Source of the DNA: Symbiodinium natans | Lineage: Eukaryota > Sar > Dinophyceae > Suessiales > Symbiodiniaceae | DNA: 64,000 nucleotides | Direction of reading: 5' to 3' | Assembly (NCBI GenBank): GCA_905221605.1 | Contig: CAJNDS010002125.1 | Span: 203,809 to 267,808 of the forward strand | Shown here: positions 1 through 11,000 of the stretch, piece by piece | How positions within the stretch are numbered: the first letter of the stretch is position 1 | How the letters are laid out: the number at the start of each line of letters is the position of its first letter | Translations under genes and position numbers: made by a program | Notes under the pieces: generated by a model | What the model was told of the DNA's origin: nothing | What the model saw: the letters and a program-made list of their open reading frames with translations, nothing else | Databases searched by the model: none

Positions 1-609
1 CCATGTAGGGGCTTCCGTTGAGAGCCATTTCTTTAGGCTCCAACCCTAAACCCTAACCCTAATCCCTAAACCCTAAGAGCCTGAGAGCGCGCCGTGGAGT
101 GGCAAAGCACGGAACCGGCTCCCTCCGCCTTGCCGCCTAGGTCGGATCTCGGGATTCAAGAATTTTGGCGTTTAGGGGATTAGGGGTTTAGGAATGTGAG
201 GGTGTAGGGAATTAGGGGCTAGGGGGATTGGGGGATTGAGGGGTTAAGGGGAAGGCTTAGGGGATTAACGGCTAAGGGGTTGAGGGGCTTAGAGGTTTGT
301 ATGGTTTAGGAGGCTTATGGGCTTACAGTTACCCCTCCCTACCTAGCACAGCCTCCCACCACACAGGGTTCATTAAGGTTAGGGTTTGGCCTGGCTGGCC
401 AGGTGCGAAATGAAATACGACTCATAATAATACGCCAGAAGAATCTAAGAGCATAATCATATAAGAGAATAATGACATCTAATGGTTTCAGTAAGAATAG
501 CTAGGGCCCTGCTACAGGTGCAATTGATCTAGCATCTTTCACAGACATGCACCTCCGGTTCAAATTCATTTTGCATTCCGTGGGCCCGGCAATGAAGATG
601 TTTCAAACT
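1..609. other. 3' flank of the BTB/pentapeptide gene
   Basis: No gene is visible here. The first 80 bases hold a few CCCTAAA units, and 165-330 holds degenerate TTAGGGG-like text. The repeats are too few and too interrupted to be a chromosome end. The remainder (330-609) is unremarkable AT-rich sequence downstream, on the minus strand, of the stop codon at 610. Confidence 0.5.
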
Positions 610-3600
610 CTACCCGTGACTATCAGAAACGGAACAGCTGGCCAGATTCCACTTGCGGAGCCAGTGGGAGTTGATCACGAAGCTTTCCTCGTGTGCGAAG
701 GGCCCGCTCCATTGGATGCGGCAAGCAATAAACTGGCTCCCAGCGAAGTTCGCCACGGGCGAGCAATCTTCTAAGAAGGGGAAGTGGCAGGACTGGAAGT
801 GGCACTGCGTCAGCAAGCCTTAGTTGTCCCAGCACCTCGGGGAAACTTAAGGTTAACCTTTGGAATGATAAGGGGACTCTATTACTTATTACCCCAAAAG
901 GGTTAGTAAAGGTTACACACTACTACCAAAAAGGTTAGTAAAGGTTACATACGCTACTACCCAGAAACAGTCTGCCACCGCGTCCTGGCCGAAGCCCAGG
1001 TTGCAGTACTCAAAACGGCAGGCGCTGGCCACGCAGGCCTGCAGGCCATCTTTGAAGCGGACGTTCACGAAGCGGCTGCTCCTCTATGCTCCCCTTAGAA
1101 CCTTAATGAACATATTAATTATCTTTAATATCCTCTTGGTTTTTATATGAACAAAAAATAGTTCCCAAAAGGGATACAGTCCTTGGGAAGACAATGTCGC
1201 ACACCTTGGTGGCGAACTCGACCTCCCGGAACTCGCAGGGCTTCGCGCAGTGGACGCCCCGCAGCTGAAGCCGCATGCCCTGGAAGGTCAAAGACTCCAG
1301 CAAGTCGCAGTCCTCCAAGCCTTGGTACCCCAAAATTTAGGGCTGGGTTTAGGGTTTAGGGTTTAGGGATTACGGTTTAGGGTTTAGGGTTTTTTTTGCC
1401 ACCCGACTAGCCACAGCAATAGGGTTTAGGGTTTAGGGTTTGGGGTTTAGGGTTTCGACTTTAGGGTTTAGGGTTATAATATAGTAAGGGCACCTTTTTT
1501 GGGGGGTTGGTGAATTTATAAGGGAACCTTGAAGCAACAAACAAAAGGGTAGAGGGTACCACTGGGCTACCAAGAAGCAGAGGACGATCTTCCCCTCGCA
1601 CTCGATTCTGGGAAGTGTGCGCAGCTTTGCTCTTCTCAGGCTGATCGTGGAGCCGCCTTTCGTCATGCGAAGGACCCGGCCATGGAAGTAGGTACGCTCG
1701 CACACCACCCGGTCGAAGGGCAGCGTGATGTCTCCGTGCAAGTCTGTGTGGTTGAAGATTGCGCTGATGAACTGCCTGTCCTTCCTCGCTTGGCTTTGTT
1801 TCTCAAAGCCCTAAGGAAGCGCACGCTCCTACTTAAGACGCTCTTAACCCTAAACCCCTAAGAGACGAGATATATATATATATATATACACACATATATA
1901 TATATGTACATCAACAGGCTGAGCAAGTTCCGACCCGGTGTCCTATCTTCGTCACTGCCCTTGAACGTGCAGCTGTCCAGCTCAGAGTCGGCCACAAACA
2001 ACCTGGCTTGGGATGTCTCCCCTTTATCCTAACTGTCCTTGATAGGGAAACCCTAAAACCCAAAAACCCTAAAACCCTAAAACCCAAAAATCCTAAACCC
2101 TAAACCCTAAACCCTAAGTTGGTACAAGCCAAAAACCTGGGTCCCAGAGCCCAGCGCGACAAAACAAATGGAGGGCAACCGTAAGCCTGATTCCTGGAGG
2201 TTCGGGGTACTTATAACCCCAAATAGAACTGTACTTATGAGCCCCCTATGTCCCCTAAGTCCTCTAAGTAGGTTATACGCAGACTTATAAGTGGGGTTAG
2301 AAGTACCCAGAAACCTCCAAGAAAAGACTCGGTGAGCTGCTCTTAGAACCACTGAACCCCAAGTCCTATAACAACCGAAGCGCTGAAGGGAGGGGAGGAA
2401 CAAGAAGACCCCAAACCCCAAACCCCAAACCCCAAACCCCAAACCCCAAACCCCAAACCCTAAACCCCAAACCCCAAACCCTAAACCCCAAACCAAAAAC
2501 CCCAAACCCCTAAACCCCTAACCCCAAACCCCAAACCCCAAACCTCAAGCCCCAAGCCCCAAGCCCCAAGCCCCAAACCCTAAACCCTAAACCCCAAACC
2601 CTAAATCCTAAACCCTAAACCCCAAACCCCAAACCCCAAACCCCAAACCCTAAACCCTAAACCCGAGCCACTCTTCGGCGACTCGAAAGTTGCAGTGGAT
2701 GAGCTGCGACTCCTCCACGGAGGCCACCATCGTAAAGACGCCGAACCTGGTGGGAGGGCTTCAGGGTTTAGGGTTTAGGGCTAGGGTTTAGGGTTTAGGG
2801 TTTAGGGTTTAGGGTTTAGGGCTTAGGGTTTAGGGTTTAGGGTTTAGGGTTTAGGGTTTAGGGTTTAGGGTTTAGGGTTTAGGGTTTAGGGTTTAGGGTT
2901 TAGGGTTTAGGGTTTAGGGTTTAGGGTTTGGGGCTATATACAGGCTACGTCCGGACAGTAGTGAAGTTCTGCACGTCCATTTAAATTTCAAAAAAACATT
3001 CCAAGGCCCAGAAACTGCACATTCTCCATTCTTGAGCTGGTCACCTTCACCTCGCCAGCTGTCACTGTGAAAGACAAGTCGCAGTCGAACAGGTCGCACC
3101 TGTGAATCTCCTTGGCACCATGGTTTGGGGGGGTACCATGTAAGAATGATCATTTTTGTTCCTGAGTAGCTTAGGTATTCATAAAAGCGTAAAATGATTT
3201 TCAACAATGGCCGAGTCTCGATTTTCTTGACGTGGGAGTTCTCCAAGCGCAAGTTGCTGAGCCGGAGTCCGGCCAAGCTGATGCGCTCCATGATCATCTC
3301 TGACCGACACAGGCCAAGCTGGCTGAGGTCAAGGACCTCTGCCGGCGGAACTTCCTTGGTACCCCAGGAACCTTTCTATAATAAGGGCACCCTTTTCTGG
3401 TTAATTTCAAGGGAATCTTAAACCAATAAATAAAAGGGAAAAGGGCACCCTTTTTATAATAAGGGCACCCTTTTTTGGCTAATTTTCTAAGGGGGAACCC
3501 AAAAAAAGAGAGGGAAAAGGGCACCGCTGGGCTACCCAGCTTCACACACCAGCGACGCAAGGAGCTCTTTCGTGAGCTGCATCTTGGAGCGGCCAGGCAG

Positions 3601-4098
3601 GAGGTAGTAGTCCACGTACCTATACTCCCCTTAGAACCTTAATAAAAATAATACTGTTATATCCTCTTGGGTTTTGTATAAACAGAAATAAACAAATAAT
3701 TCCCAAGGGGTATATAGATACCGGCAGGCTTCAACGCGTGCCTCCAGGTCCAGGTCCTGTATGCGCTTCGCCATCTCCATCTGGGGCAAGTTGCCCCCCT
3801 GGCGCACGCACTCCACCAGCAAGGAGAAAGCCTTGGCATTGGTGGGGCCCTCCAGCACATAGCGGCCTTGCGAGTCCTGCTCACCACGTCGAAAGGTGTC
3901 ATCGTCCTGCCGTTCCTCCACCATTGCCCGCAGCACTGGGGAGACCTCATCTGTTAAGGACTTTCGTGGAACTTGTTCGCTGTACGTCTGACCACGAACC
4001 ACGAAGGTCACCATGTCGACCTCTGCCTCATGCTTGGCCCGGGGAGATGGAGAGAGCCGAGACTCGGGACGAAAGCTTGGCACACTCATCTGGCTCAT
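610..4098 (-). CDS. BTB/T1-like protein with pentapeptide-like repeat body, ten exons
   Basis: The gene model joins 4098-3722, 3619-3544, 3354-3220, 3110-3016, 2746-2663, 2002-1954, 1780-1579, 1320-1182, 1081-969 and 818-610. It is 1,479 nt and 492 aa, in frame throughout, ending in TAG. Residues about 30-130 (VTFVVRGQTYSEQVP, then YVLEGPTNAKAFSLLVECVR) look like a BTB/T1-type oligomerisation fold. The rest is a long run of short loops with aromatic or leucine residues every five or so positions (SELDSCTFKG, LEDCDLLESLTF, SQFIACRIQW), as in pentapeptide-repeat beta-helices. KCTD9 has a comparable order of domains, so an adaptor role is possible but inferred. All nine introns end in AG; donors are GT (4), GA (4) and GC (1). 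The start is the first of two close in-frame ATGs (4098 and 4089); the frame stays open upstream to 4251. The exon 6/7 junction is the least certain. Confidence 0.72.
819..968 (-). repeat. intron with internal tandem duplication
   Basis: This GT-AG intron of the BTB/pentapeptide gene contains two copies of a roughly 33-base unit (on the plus strand, GGTTAGTAAAGGTTACA followed by a CTACTACC-type tail) at about 900-965. The sequence is otherwise AT-rich and non-coding. Confidence 0.65.
1082..1181 (-). mobile_element. introner-like element, family II, acting as a GA-AG intron
   Basis: About 100 bases with imperfect terminal inverted repeats (plus strand CTATGCTCCCCTTAGAA at one end, TTCCCAAAAGGGATACAG at the other). 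It coincides with an intron of the BTB/pentapeptide gene. Removing it restores the frame and places GA at the donor and AG at the acceptor. Relatives lie at 3620-3721, 28683-28777 and 33649-33738. Confidence 0.75.
1321..1578 (-). mobile_element. introner-like element, family III, with nested TTTAGGG array
   Basis: This GC-AG intron has family III ends (CTTGGTACCCCA at the low end, GGGCTACCAAGAAGC at the high end). The direct repeat GCTT is present at the intron start and at the downstream exon start. Its interior holds TTTAGGG arrays and a copy of the TTTTTTGCCACCCG motif, as if other repeats had been inserted into the element. Confidence 0.7.
2003..2662 (-). repeat. long composite intron (families I and VI plus CCCCAAA arrays)
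   Basis: A 660-base GT-AG intron. On the plus strand 2008-2050 is a family I end (CTTGGGATGTCTCCCC), 2188-2316 is a family VI element with GGAGGTTC/AACCTCC ends, and 2401-2663 is a mixed CCCCAAA/CCCTAAA array. The open frame through the array encodes only repeat residues (GFGVWGL) and is not a gene. Confidence 0.65.
2762..2930. repeat. interstitial TTTAGGG array
   Basis: A nearly uninterrupted run of TTTAGGG units inside the intron 2747-3015 of the BTB/pentapeptide gene. It is flanked by normal coding exons on both sides, so it is not a telomere. Confidence 0.97.
3355..3543 (-). mobile_element. introner-like element, family III, acting as a GA-AG intron
   Basis: 189 bases with terminal inverted repeats CTTGGTACCCCAG and CTGGGTAGCCCAG (each read inward from its own end) and internal AAGGGCACCCTTTT blocks. 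The donor is GA and the acceptor AG. GAAG is repeated at the intron start and at the downstream exon start. Intergenic relatives are at 19783-19875 and 42972-43130. Confidence 0.78.
3620..3721 (-). mobile_element. introner-like element, family II, acting as a GT-AG intron
   Basis: 102 bases that are entirely one inverted-repeat element: CTATACTCCCCTTAGAA at the low end, TTCCCAAGGGGTATATAG at the high end. Direct repeat GTA. It separates two in-frame exons, so element boundaries and intron boundaries coincide. Confidence 0.8.
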
Positions 4099-4309
4099 CT
4101 GCACTCCATGGCCCGGGCGGGCGCGAAACAAAACGGCGGTCGGAGGTCTGTATGGCTTCAAGATGATATGTATGATGCATTGCACGGCTCCTGCTATAAG
4201 ACTCCTGAGGTGCGAGATGGAATCACCACATTTGCTCATTGTAATGTGCATGTTGCAACGCCTGCGAGCAGAAAAAGAAGCCCAAAGCAGTGCGGTGGAT
4301 GGGTACGGA

Positions 4310-4416
4310 TTGGGATGTTCCCCTTATTCTCACAGTCCTGAAAAGGGATTATAGTACCCCCGCCCCCGTATTATACTCCCTATTAAGGACTGCTAGTATG
4401 ACGGGGAACATCCCAA
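4310..4416. mobile_element. family I inverted-repeat element
   Basis: Near-perfect hairpin element: TTGGGATGTTCCCC with TCACAGTCCTGAAAAGGGAT on the left and the complementary TATTAAGGACTGCTAGTA with GGGGAACATCCCAA on the right. This is one of more than a dozen copies in the window. It has no coding capacity, so it is MITE-like. Confidence 0.85.
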
Positions 4417-4559
4417 GGTACGGAAACAAAAGGCTCGCAAGCGATTACGATCTATCATTATTTTGAGATTTGTTAAGAAATTTTTGCGGCAATATAGGGC
4501 TTATTTTCTATCATGTTTTGGGGGTTCTTAAGCAAAAACATATACATAAACAACTAAAT

Positions 4560-4632
4560 AAATACATATACACACACACACACACGCACACATATATATA
4601 TATATATACACATATATATATATATATATTTA
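4560..4632. repeat. CA/TA microsatellite
   Basis: Alternating purine-pyrimidine run, ACACAC followed by ATATAT, with small interruptions. It lies just after a family IV element end. Confidence 0.9.
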
Positions 4633-5062
4633 TATTTATCTTCTGCAATTTTACGGTAATCCAGGGATTATTTTCTCTCATTTTAGAGTTGCGACCCCTG
4701 ATCAGGCAAGGCTCTCCAAGAGCCCAATCAAGCCTCAGCTGCCGATAAACTCCCTGCTTGGAGTCCCCACACAAGGAACGGGTTTGGGGTTTGGGGTTTA
4801 GGGTTTCTGCAAGCACTCTCTGCAGCAGCAGCGTTTAGGGTTTAGGGTTTAGGGTTGTTGCCAGGCATGTCCCATGGCCCTGCAGACCTTGCCGTGGCCG
4901 TGGCTCACCAGAGCACTTCGTGACACAGAGCGCAACTACGCATGTGCCGCACGCCTGGGTTCACAACAGCCGCCACATCCCTCCGGTGCCCATCCCTAAA
5001 CCCTAAACCCGAAAACCCAAAACCCTAAACCCTAAACCCTGACCCTAAACCCTAAACATCTC

Positions 5063-8000
5063 TGTCTGCGGCTGCAGCAACGCGAGATCTCCCCCGCGCC
5101 GGGCATGAACACCAGAATCGAGCCTTCCAGTGGCCACTGCTTCGTGGCCTGCGCCCATGGATCACAGGTACCTAAACCCTAAACCCTAAACCCTAAACCC
5201 TAAACCCTAAACCCTGAACCCTAAAAGATGAGGGCTGAAAGTGCGACATCCTGGGGCCTCCTTGAGTAGAGTTCTGCAGTACCTGTTGTAGCTTTTTAAA
5301 ACTTTTCGGGAGTTCAAGAGGATAACCAATTCAGTAGTTCGGCTCCTGTATATTTAGGTCCACTGCGGGAAGGACGTGGAGGGCTTTTCAGTGGGGCATT
5401 CTTTCGGCCTCCGAGGTCAAGGAGCCGGACACGATGCCCAGAATGAAGCTGCCTCTCTGATCCGCGCGACATTCGGGACCCTAAAACCCCAAAGCCCCTC
5501 AAACCCCTAAAACCCCTAAAAACCCCTAACACCCCTAAAACCACCCCAAAAACCCTAAAGTCGTAAAACCCCATAAAGCCCTAAAGCCCGAACTTGAACG
5601 ATAACAGGGGCCCTGATGAAGATGATGTCCTCTCCCACGAAGGCACCAGTAACAACCTCAAAACGAATTGGTACCTGTCCGGTACCGGCTGCCACGTCTG
5701 GGGTCACCAACTAAACCAGGCCTCACAAAAACTTCAGTCCTCGCTTCAGGGCTTTGGGATTCGGATTTCCAGGGTATAGGGTTTAGGGTCAACCCCTTGT
5801 AGTTTTTAGGCTCCAGAAATTTCTATGAAATTTGTTTGGGGCTGTAGTTCAGGGTTCAGGGCTTGGGATCACTCCCTTGCGGGCCTTTGTAGTGCGTCGC
5901 TGGACGCACCACTCTGCAGGGTCCCGAACCCAAACAAGGTCTCTCCATGTGACATTGAAAACCTGTCCTGCCAAAACATCGGCAAAACCAGAAAACGAAG
6001 ACCCTTGTGGCTTTTCTTGAACTGAACTTGGGGGTTTTGGGGCCGAAGGTTCAGGGCTTTAGGGCCTAGGACCCCCCATGCGATGATGAGCTGCACAGCA
6101 AGTCGTAGTCGGTGGAGCCAGGTGGTCGCAAAGCCTGATGTGAAGCTCTGCTTGGGATAGTTCTCGGAATTAAGGCCCGCTTTGGTATCCGTGGTAGTAG
6201 GAAAAGCTTCAAGAGGCACAGAAAGATGTAGAGACACTGTTTACGCGGGACATAGAAGGAGCTTATTGCTTTGGGGCTTCTGATCTTCTGCAGGACGTAC
6301 TGAGCTCCGAACGTCTGCCTGGCGATGGTCTCCTCCACATCACAATGCTCGACGACTCGACGACCCTGTGACCTTGATCCCTGAATCTGCGAGGACTTGT
6401 CACGTGTAGTCATGGTCGACGCTGGAGCCCAGAACCCTGTGCACAAGCGATCGGGCATCTCAACGCGGAGTCCTGGTCTGGCGCCGTTGCCCTCCTCCAC
6501 CTGCCGTGAGGCCAAAGCTTCCGTTGTCACGCATTGGTGTGGCCAAATCTTGGCATCATGCCAGGCCTCCAATTGAGGCCTCTAGTTTCACCTCACTCTC
6601 TCCCTGTCTCCCTCCCTCTCCCCCTCTCTCCGTCTCGCTTGCTTGCTTGCAGCGCACAAGGGGCATGTTCTCCCACTCTTTCTCCCTGTCTTTCTCTCTC
6701 TCTTGTTCTTCTTTTTCTTCTTCTTCTTCTTCTTCTACTACGGGGCTTGAAGGGCCCAGGGGACCCTCCGCGCGCACGGGCGCGCCCTGGTCACTCAGAT
6801 CCGTTGGCTGGTGAGATTCTCTCTCTCTCTCTCTCTTTCGCTCTCTCCTTCCTGCAGACTTAGTGTCAGCTGTCAGCCCCGCGTGGGCCCGGCATACACC
6901 AGGAATCCTAAATCCCCAAAACATCGCCCCAAAGCCTAATCTTAAAATGATCTCTCAGATCTGGACCACCCCGGCAAAACACCAAGCGACTGAACACCTC
7001 GCCACTTGCCGCCTAAAGGAACCCCCTCGATACATTTTGTGGCACGCGTAGTCCCCTAGACAGCAGGAGCCCAAACTAACGGTTAACTTACGAAAGTTTA
7101 TAGGACCCAGCAGCGCCTCCTCCTCTTGGCCGCCTTTCCTGCTCCAGGCGGCCACGGTTCCCAGCAGGTCCTGGCAGCTCAAATGGGGCGGGTTCGGGCC
7201 CCAGACAAAAGAAGTTAACAAGTTCTACGACCCCTTATTGAACCACTTGTGGAGGGATCTAGCCTTTACAGATCATGATCTTTTCAACTCTGCCCAGAAT
7301 GGTTTTCCCAGCTCCAGACTCAGGGTGGATTCGGGTTTCGATTCCCTTCCGTCCTAGGGTTGACGACTCATTGGGTCATGGGTCGAGGGCCGCCAATCTT
7401 TTTCAAACCGGACCTAAGGACCCCCGCCGAAGCCCCAAACCCTAAACCGTGGAGTTTGCGCACCCGGGGGGCTAGGACTGAGCTTTGAGTGCACAAGAGT
7501 GTGGCTGATCTTGGAAGAGTACGAGTCCCAGATGCTTCAATATCGTTTGGGGGAGGAGGTAACCCTTACGGCGGGATGTTTAGTGTTTAGGGCTCCGGGG
7601 TCTAGGGTAGTTTAGGGGGTGACGTCTTCTTGTTATCCGCATAGCTGGTCGAAACACTCAGCAGAGACTGTCCCAGAACTGGTTTGGAAGGTCCTTGACC
7701 GTCTTGACCCTCACACTCGCGCCAAGAAGGCAAGGCAATGAAAGGTCTCGGATCGTCCAGCACTCTACTCTTTAGGGTTTAATCTAAGCACATAGAAATG
7801 GGGGAATCCTGAAATTAGGGTAGGTCGTTCCAGGGGAATCTTAGTATTTGGGTGTCTATAGCAACATTCTGACGGATGATCTCCCCGCCATGGCCTCAAT
7901 GTCCTCGAGATAGAACTCGTCCACCGGGAAGGTTCGCCTTTCAGGGTGTTAGGAGGCGTTTTTGGAGGCTTAGTGTTCGGAGGCTTCGGGTCAGTTGTGA

Positions 8001-11000
8001 CACTGACTGCTTGGCGGCACACTCAAAGAGGGCCACCGACAGCTAGGGGGCTCAGGGTGTATCATTTCGTAATTGCACATAGTGAACGTCGCCTCACCTT
8101 GGGCAGATGTTTGCTCAATGCGTCGTTATACTTTCTAAGCCTAGGAGGGCTGTGCAAACAAAAACCGACTTGCAATGGGTGAAGTGATTGCAGGCATGTC
8201 TTCGGTGTTCGACTCCAGATTTCCCCGGCAGCTCCTTGAGCTGAGAGTGCCAATCTTCCTACGAATTCTCCGGCTTCGTGTTTAGAGTGGGGCTTGTAGC
8301 GCCTCAACTTCTTACTCGTGCACTCCTTGCTCAAATTGGCGCTGTCCAAATCCTAAGCCCCAAATATCGGCTTCTTCACACCCTAAACCTAAACCACAAG
8401 CCCAGTCCAGCGAGCTATGGCCCTGCCCTGAGCCCCTAAGCCTTATCGTAACAGTCCTGAATCGGGATTCTGATAGGGGGTACTATAAACCCTAATTTGG
8501 ACTGGTAGTCTAAGGGGGAGCATCCCAACCCTAAGCCCGAAACGCTTGGAAACTCCCGGAGTCCCCCTCAGACCAAGGCGCCCTGGAATCTTGAGCACCG
8601 GAGGTGGCGATCTGAACAGGCCAGCCTCAAACACCCCGCCGGGGCTTCGGAGTTATTGAGGGCTTTGGGCCCCCATGTTGCATCCGCGCTGCGAAAGCTC
8701 ATGAATCCCCGTGGCCCTGAGCCCTAACACGATAAGCTGACATAATCCACAGATTCTAGCAGGGGTAGTTTCGTACGAGTAGGTTGGCCCTTGAAACCCT
8801 CAGAAAAAGTCTTCCTAACGATTATCCTCTTTTCAACCCAACCGGTTCAGTGCCCTCAAAACATAGTACTTCCAATTTATGACGATAATTCTCCTACTTA
8901 CAATATCCTTACTTGCGACCAGTTTTCTGAGGGTGATCTGTCGGATCTGAGTGCAACAGCTCAACAACCCCATATTTACCCAACAAATCCTTAATTGAGG
9001 AATATCCCCTCAGTTTATACTCGGCTACCTGGAGCCCCCACGTTCACTTCGAGTCCTAAACCAGGAAAGCGCAACTTCATAACCTTAAGCCCTAAAACTT
9101 GGGAGGTTCCCCCTTATACTAAACAACGAAGGACTGTTGGAAAAAGGGGGAACATCCCAACCTAAAATCCCTAAGCCCTTTTTTGTCTAAGCAGCCAGGC
9201 TCTGCACATCCATCGTGGCACTCATGAGCAGCACCTGCACTTTCGAATGCAAAGGCAGCAAGGGCTTTTGTTGCCTCGTTTCCTGGCCGTGCGACCACTC
9301 TGGGAACAACGCGACCTTCTCAACACCTTACCACAATGCCACTTGATGTGGACACCAGACAATGGTCACGGACCCTGCTCATCTGTGATGCCAATTACAT
9401 CTGGGCCTAAACCCCTTGATTTGAAGGTTTTTGAATCCCCTTCGTCGAGCGCCTTCAGCTGAGGCCGGGAGGGCAAGCAGTGGTGCAGCAACGTCAGCAC
9501 CTTGGCTGTCCGTCGCATCCTTGCTGGCATCTGCCCCGGTGCTTCTGAGGGCGTGCCCCGATGTGGTTCTACACAAAAGTTCATGGGCAGTACAATTGCA
9601 CGTGCCCTAAATAAGATCATAGACATTCCATAACCCCCTAAGCCAGGTACAACAACAGCTATCCATGACCCCTTCAAGTGCAGATGGTGAACATGGGTAT
9701 TTCCCTTCCAGGGGCACCCCTTGTTTTCGGAAACCCCCCACATCTCCAAGGCGCGAAGTCCATGTCCAGGCTGCGCTCATGCACCTGTCACAAGCTTTCG
9801 GCTGCTTCATTTTAACAAGAGCAGCTGGGCTGGGAGAGAGACCCAAGGCTTCACTTACCTCCAGTTTAGGGTTAAAGGGTTTATAGGGTTTAGGGTTTAG
9901 GGATTTGGGTATCCAAAAGCCTTCGCTGCAAGTTTTCTACAGATTTCGTTGCCAGTTGCGGCCTCATCCAGAACGAGGTGGGTCATGCTGTTCGACTGGA
10001 ACATGGACCTTTGTCGCTCATGTCAATTCATCCTGTCAGCTACTTGGAGGTTCATGGGTGCTAAAGAGCTACGTAGCAAGCACAGTAGTTACAATTGCAA
10101 GTTTGGCTAAAATGTTATTCAGAGTCTCTCCTCACCTTACTTGTAAGATTCCATAAGCCTGCAACGTATTGCGGCACGTTGCACGACCGCTTCGGCTTCA
10201 CGCCAGCTCAAACTCCCATTGCAAGACTTGCTGCAATTTGTGAGGAGGTCTCTGACCAGGAGGCACGTAGCCCTCCCGCTTTGGGGAAATAATCGCATCC
10301 GCGCAACTACTCTGCAACTTGGGCTCCTTCTGAGGCACTTCTCCAGGAGAGAAGAAACTCCAAACCGGGGCCCTGCACCCTGAGCCTCTTCGGCAGGCTC
10401 AATCGAAGGGGGTTTAGGGTTTAAATGTTTAGGGTTTAGGGCAAAGTGTGGGCAGAGGCGCTTCTCACCATCGGCGATGAGCCGACGAAGGAGGACGCCC
10501 AAGGTGCCTGGGGAGATGTGGACCTTGCTCCCTCAACCCTATGTGAGCCCGCCTAGGGGCTCCGTTTAGGGTCTTAGGGTTTAGGGTTTACGGTTTAGGG
10601 TTCAGGGTTGCTCCCTCAACCCTTAACACCCTTTCTGAGCCGCCCTCAACTGAAGACCAAATGTGGGGGGGGTTGGGCCCACTTCGGGGCAGGTAGACAA
10701 GGTACCATAGTTTCGAGAACCAGTTGCTATGTCATCGTCGAGCTTGCATCTTGCACGGAGAAGAACTCCCAGATTGATGCATTTAGCTGAAAAGACGAGA
10801 TGACTCGCATCAGGTTCCTTTGAAAAGCACGCCAGGCGGGTGGATGTTTGCTGGCTCAACTTTGTGTAGGAGTTCGCGGTGCCCTAAACCGTAAACCCTA
10901 AACCCTAAACCCTTCAGGACCGGGAGGTGGCCTCAAGCAACGGATGCCGAGGCTCAGAAGAGCAGCTGACATCGGTCCGGCCGCATCTTCGTGTCTCCCC

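Larger units (their letters stand above)
4099..5062. other. spacer between the BTB gene and the helicase, with possible small exons
   Basis: Contains a family I element (4310-4416), a family IV end (about 4505-4540), a CA/TA microsatellite (4560-4632), and three short GC-rich islands between TTTAGGG arrays: about 4690-4790, 4807-4830 and 4860-4990. On the minus strand these islands have open frames (for example GVYRQLRLDWALGEP and LLLQRVLAE) that could be small exons. None shows a recognisable helicase motif. Confidence 0.4.

Noticed and set aside
1-80. Chromosome end (telomere) at the start of the window
   Set aside because: Only a few CCCTAAA units, interrupted, and the same repeat occurs throughout the interior.
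4900-5170. Plus-strand exon pair (HAWVHNSRHIPP, NTRIEPSSGHCFVAC)
   Set aside because: At first it looked coding with a plausible intron, but the minus strand of 5063-5166 encodes helicase motif IV (GSILVFMPGAGEIS), which explains the open frame.
6066-6572. 168-codon minus frame as a helicase exon
   Set aside because: No helicase C-terminal motif can be read in it. Part of it may be coding, but I cannot assign it, so it is left out of the model.
7270-7350. P-loop-like GAGKT on the minus strand
   Set aside because: No surrounding hydrophobic strand or other NTPase motifs. The real helicase P-loop is at 15434-15504.
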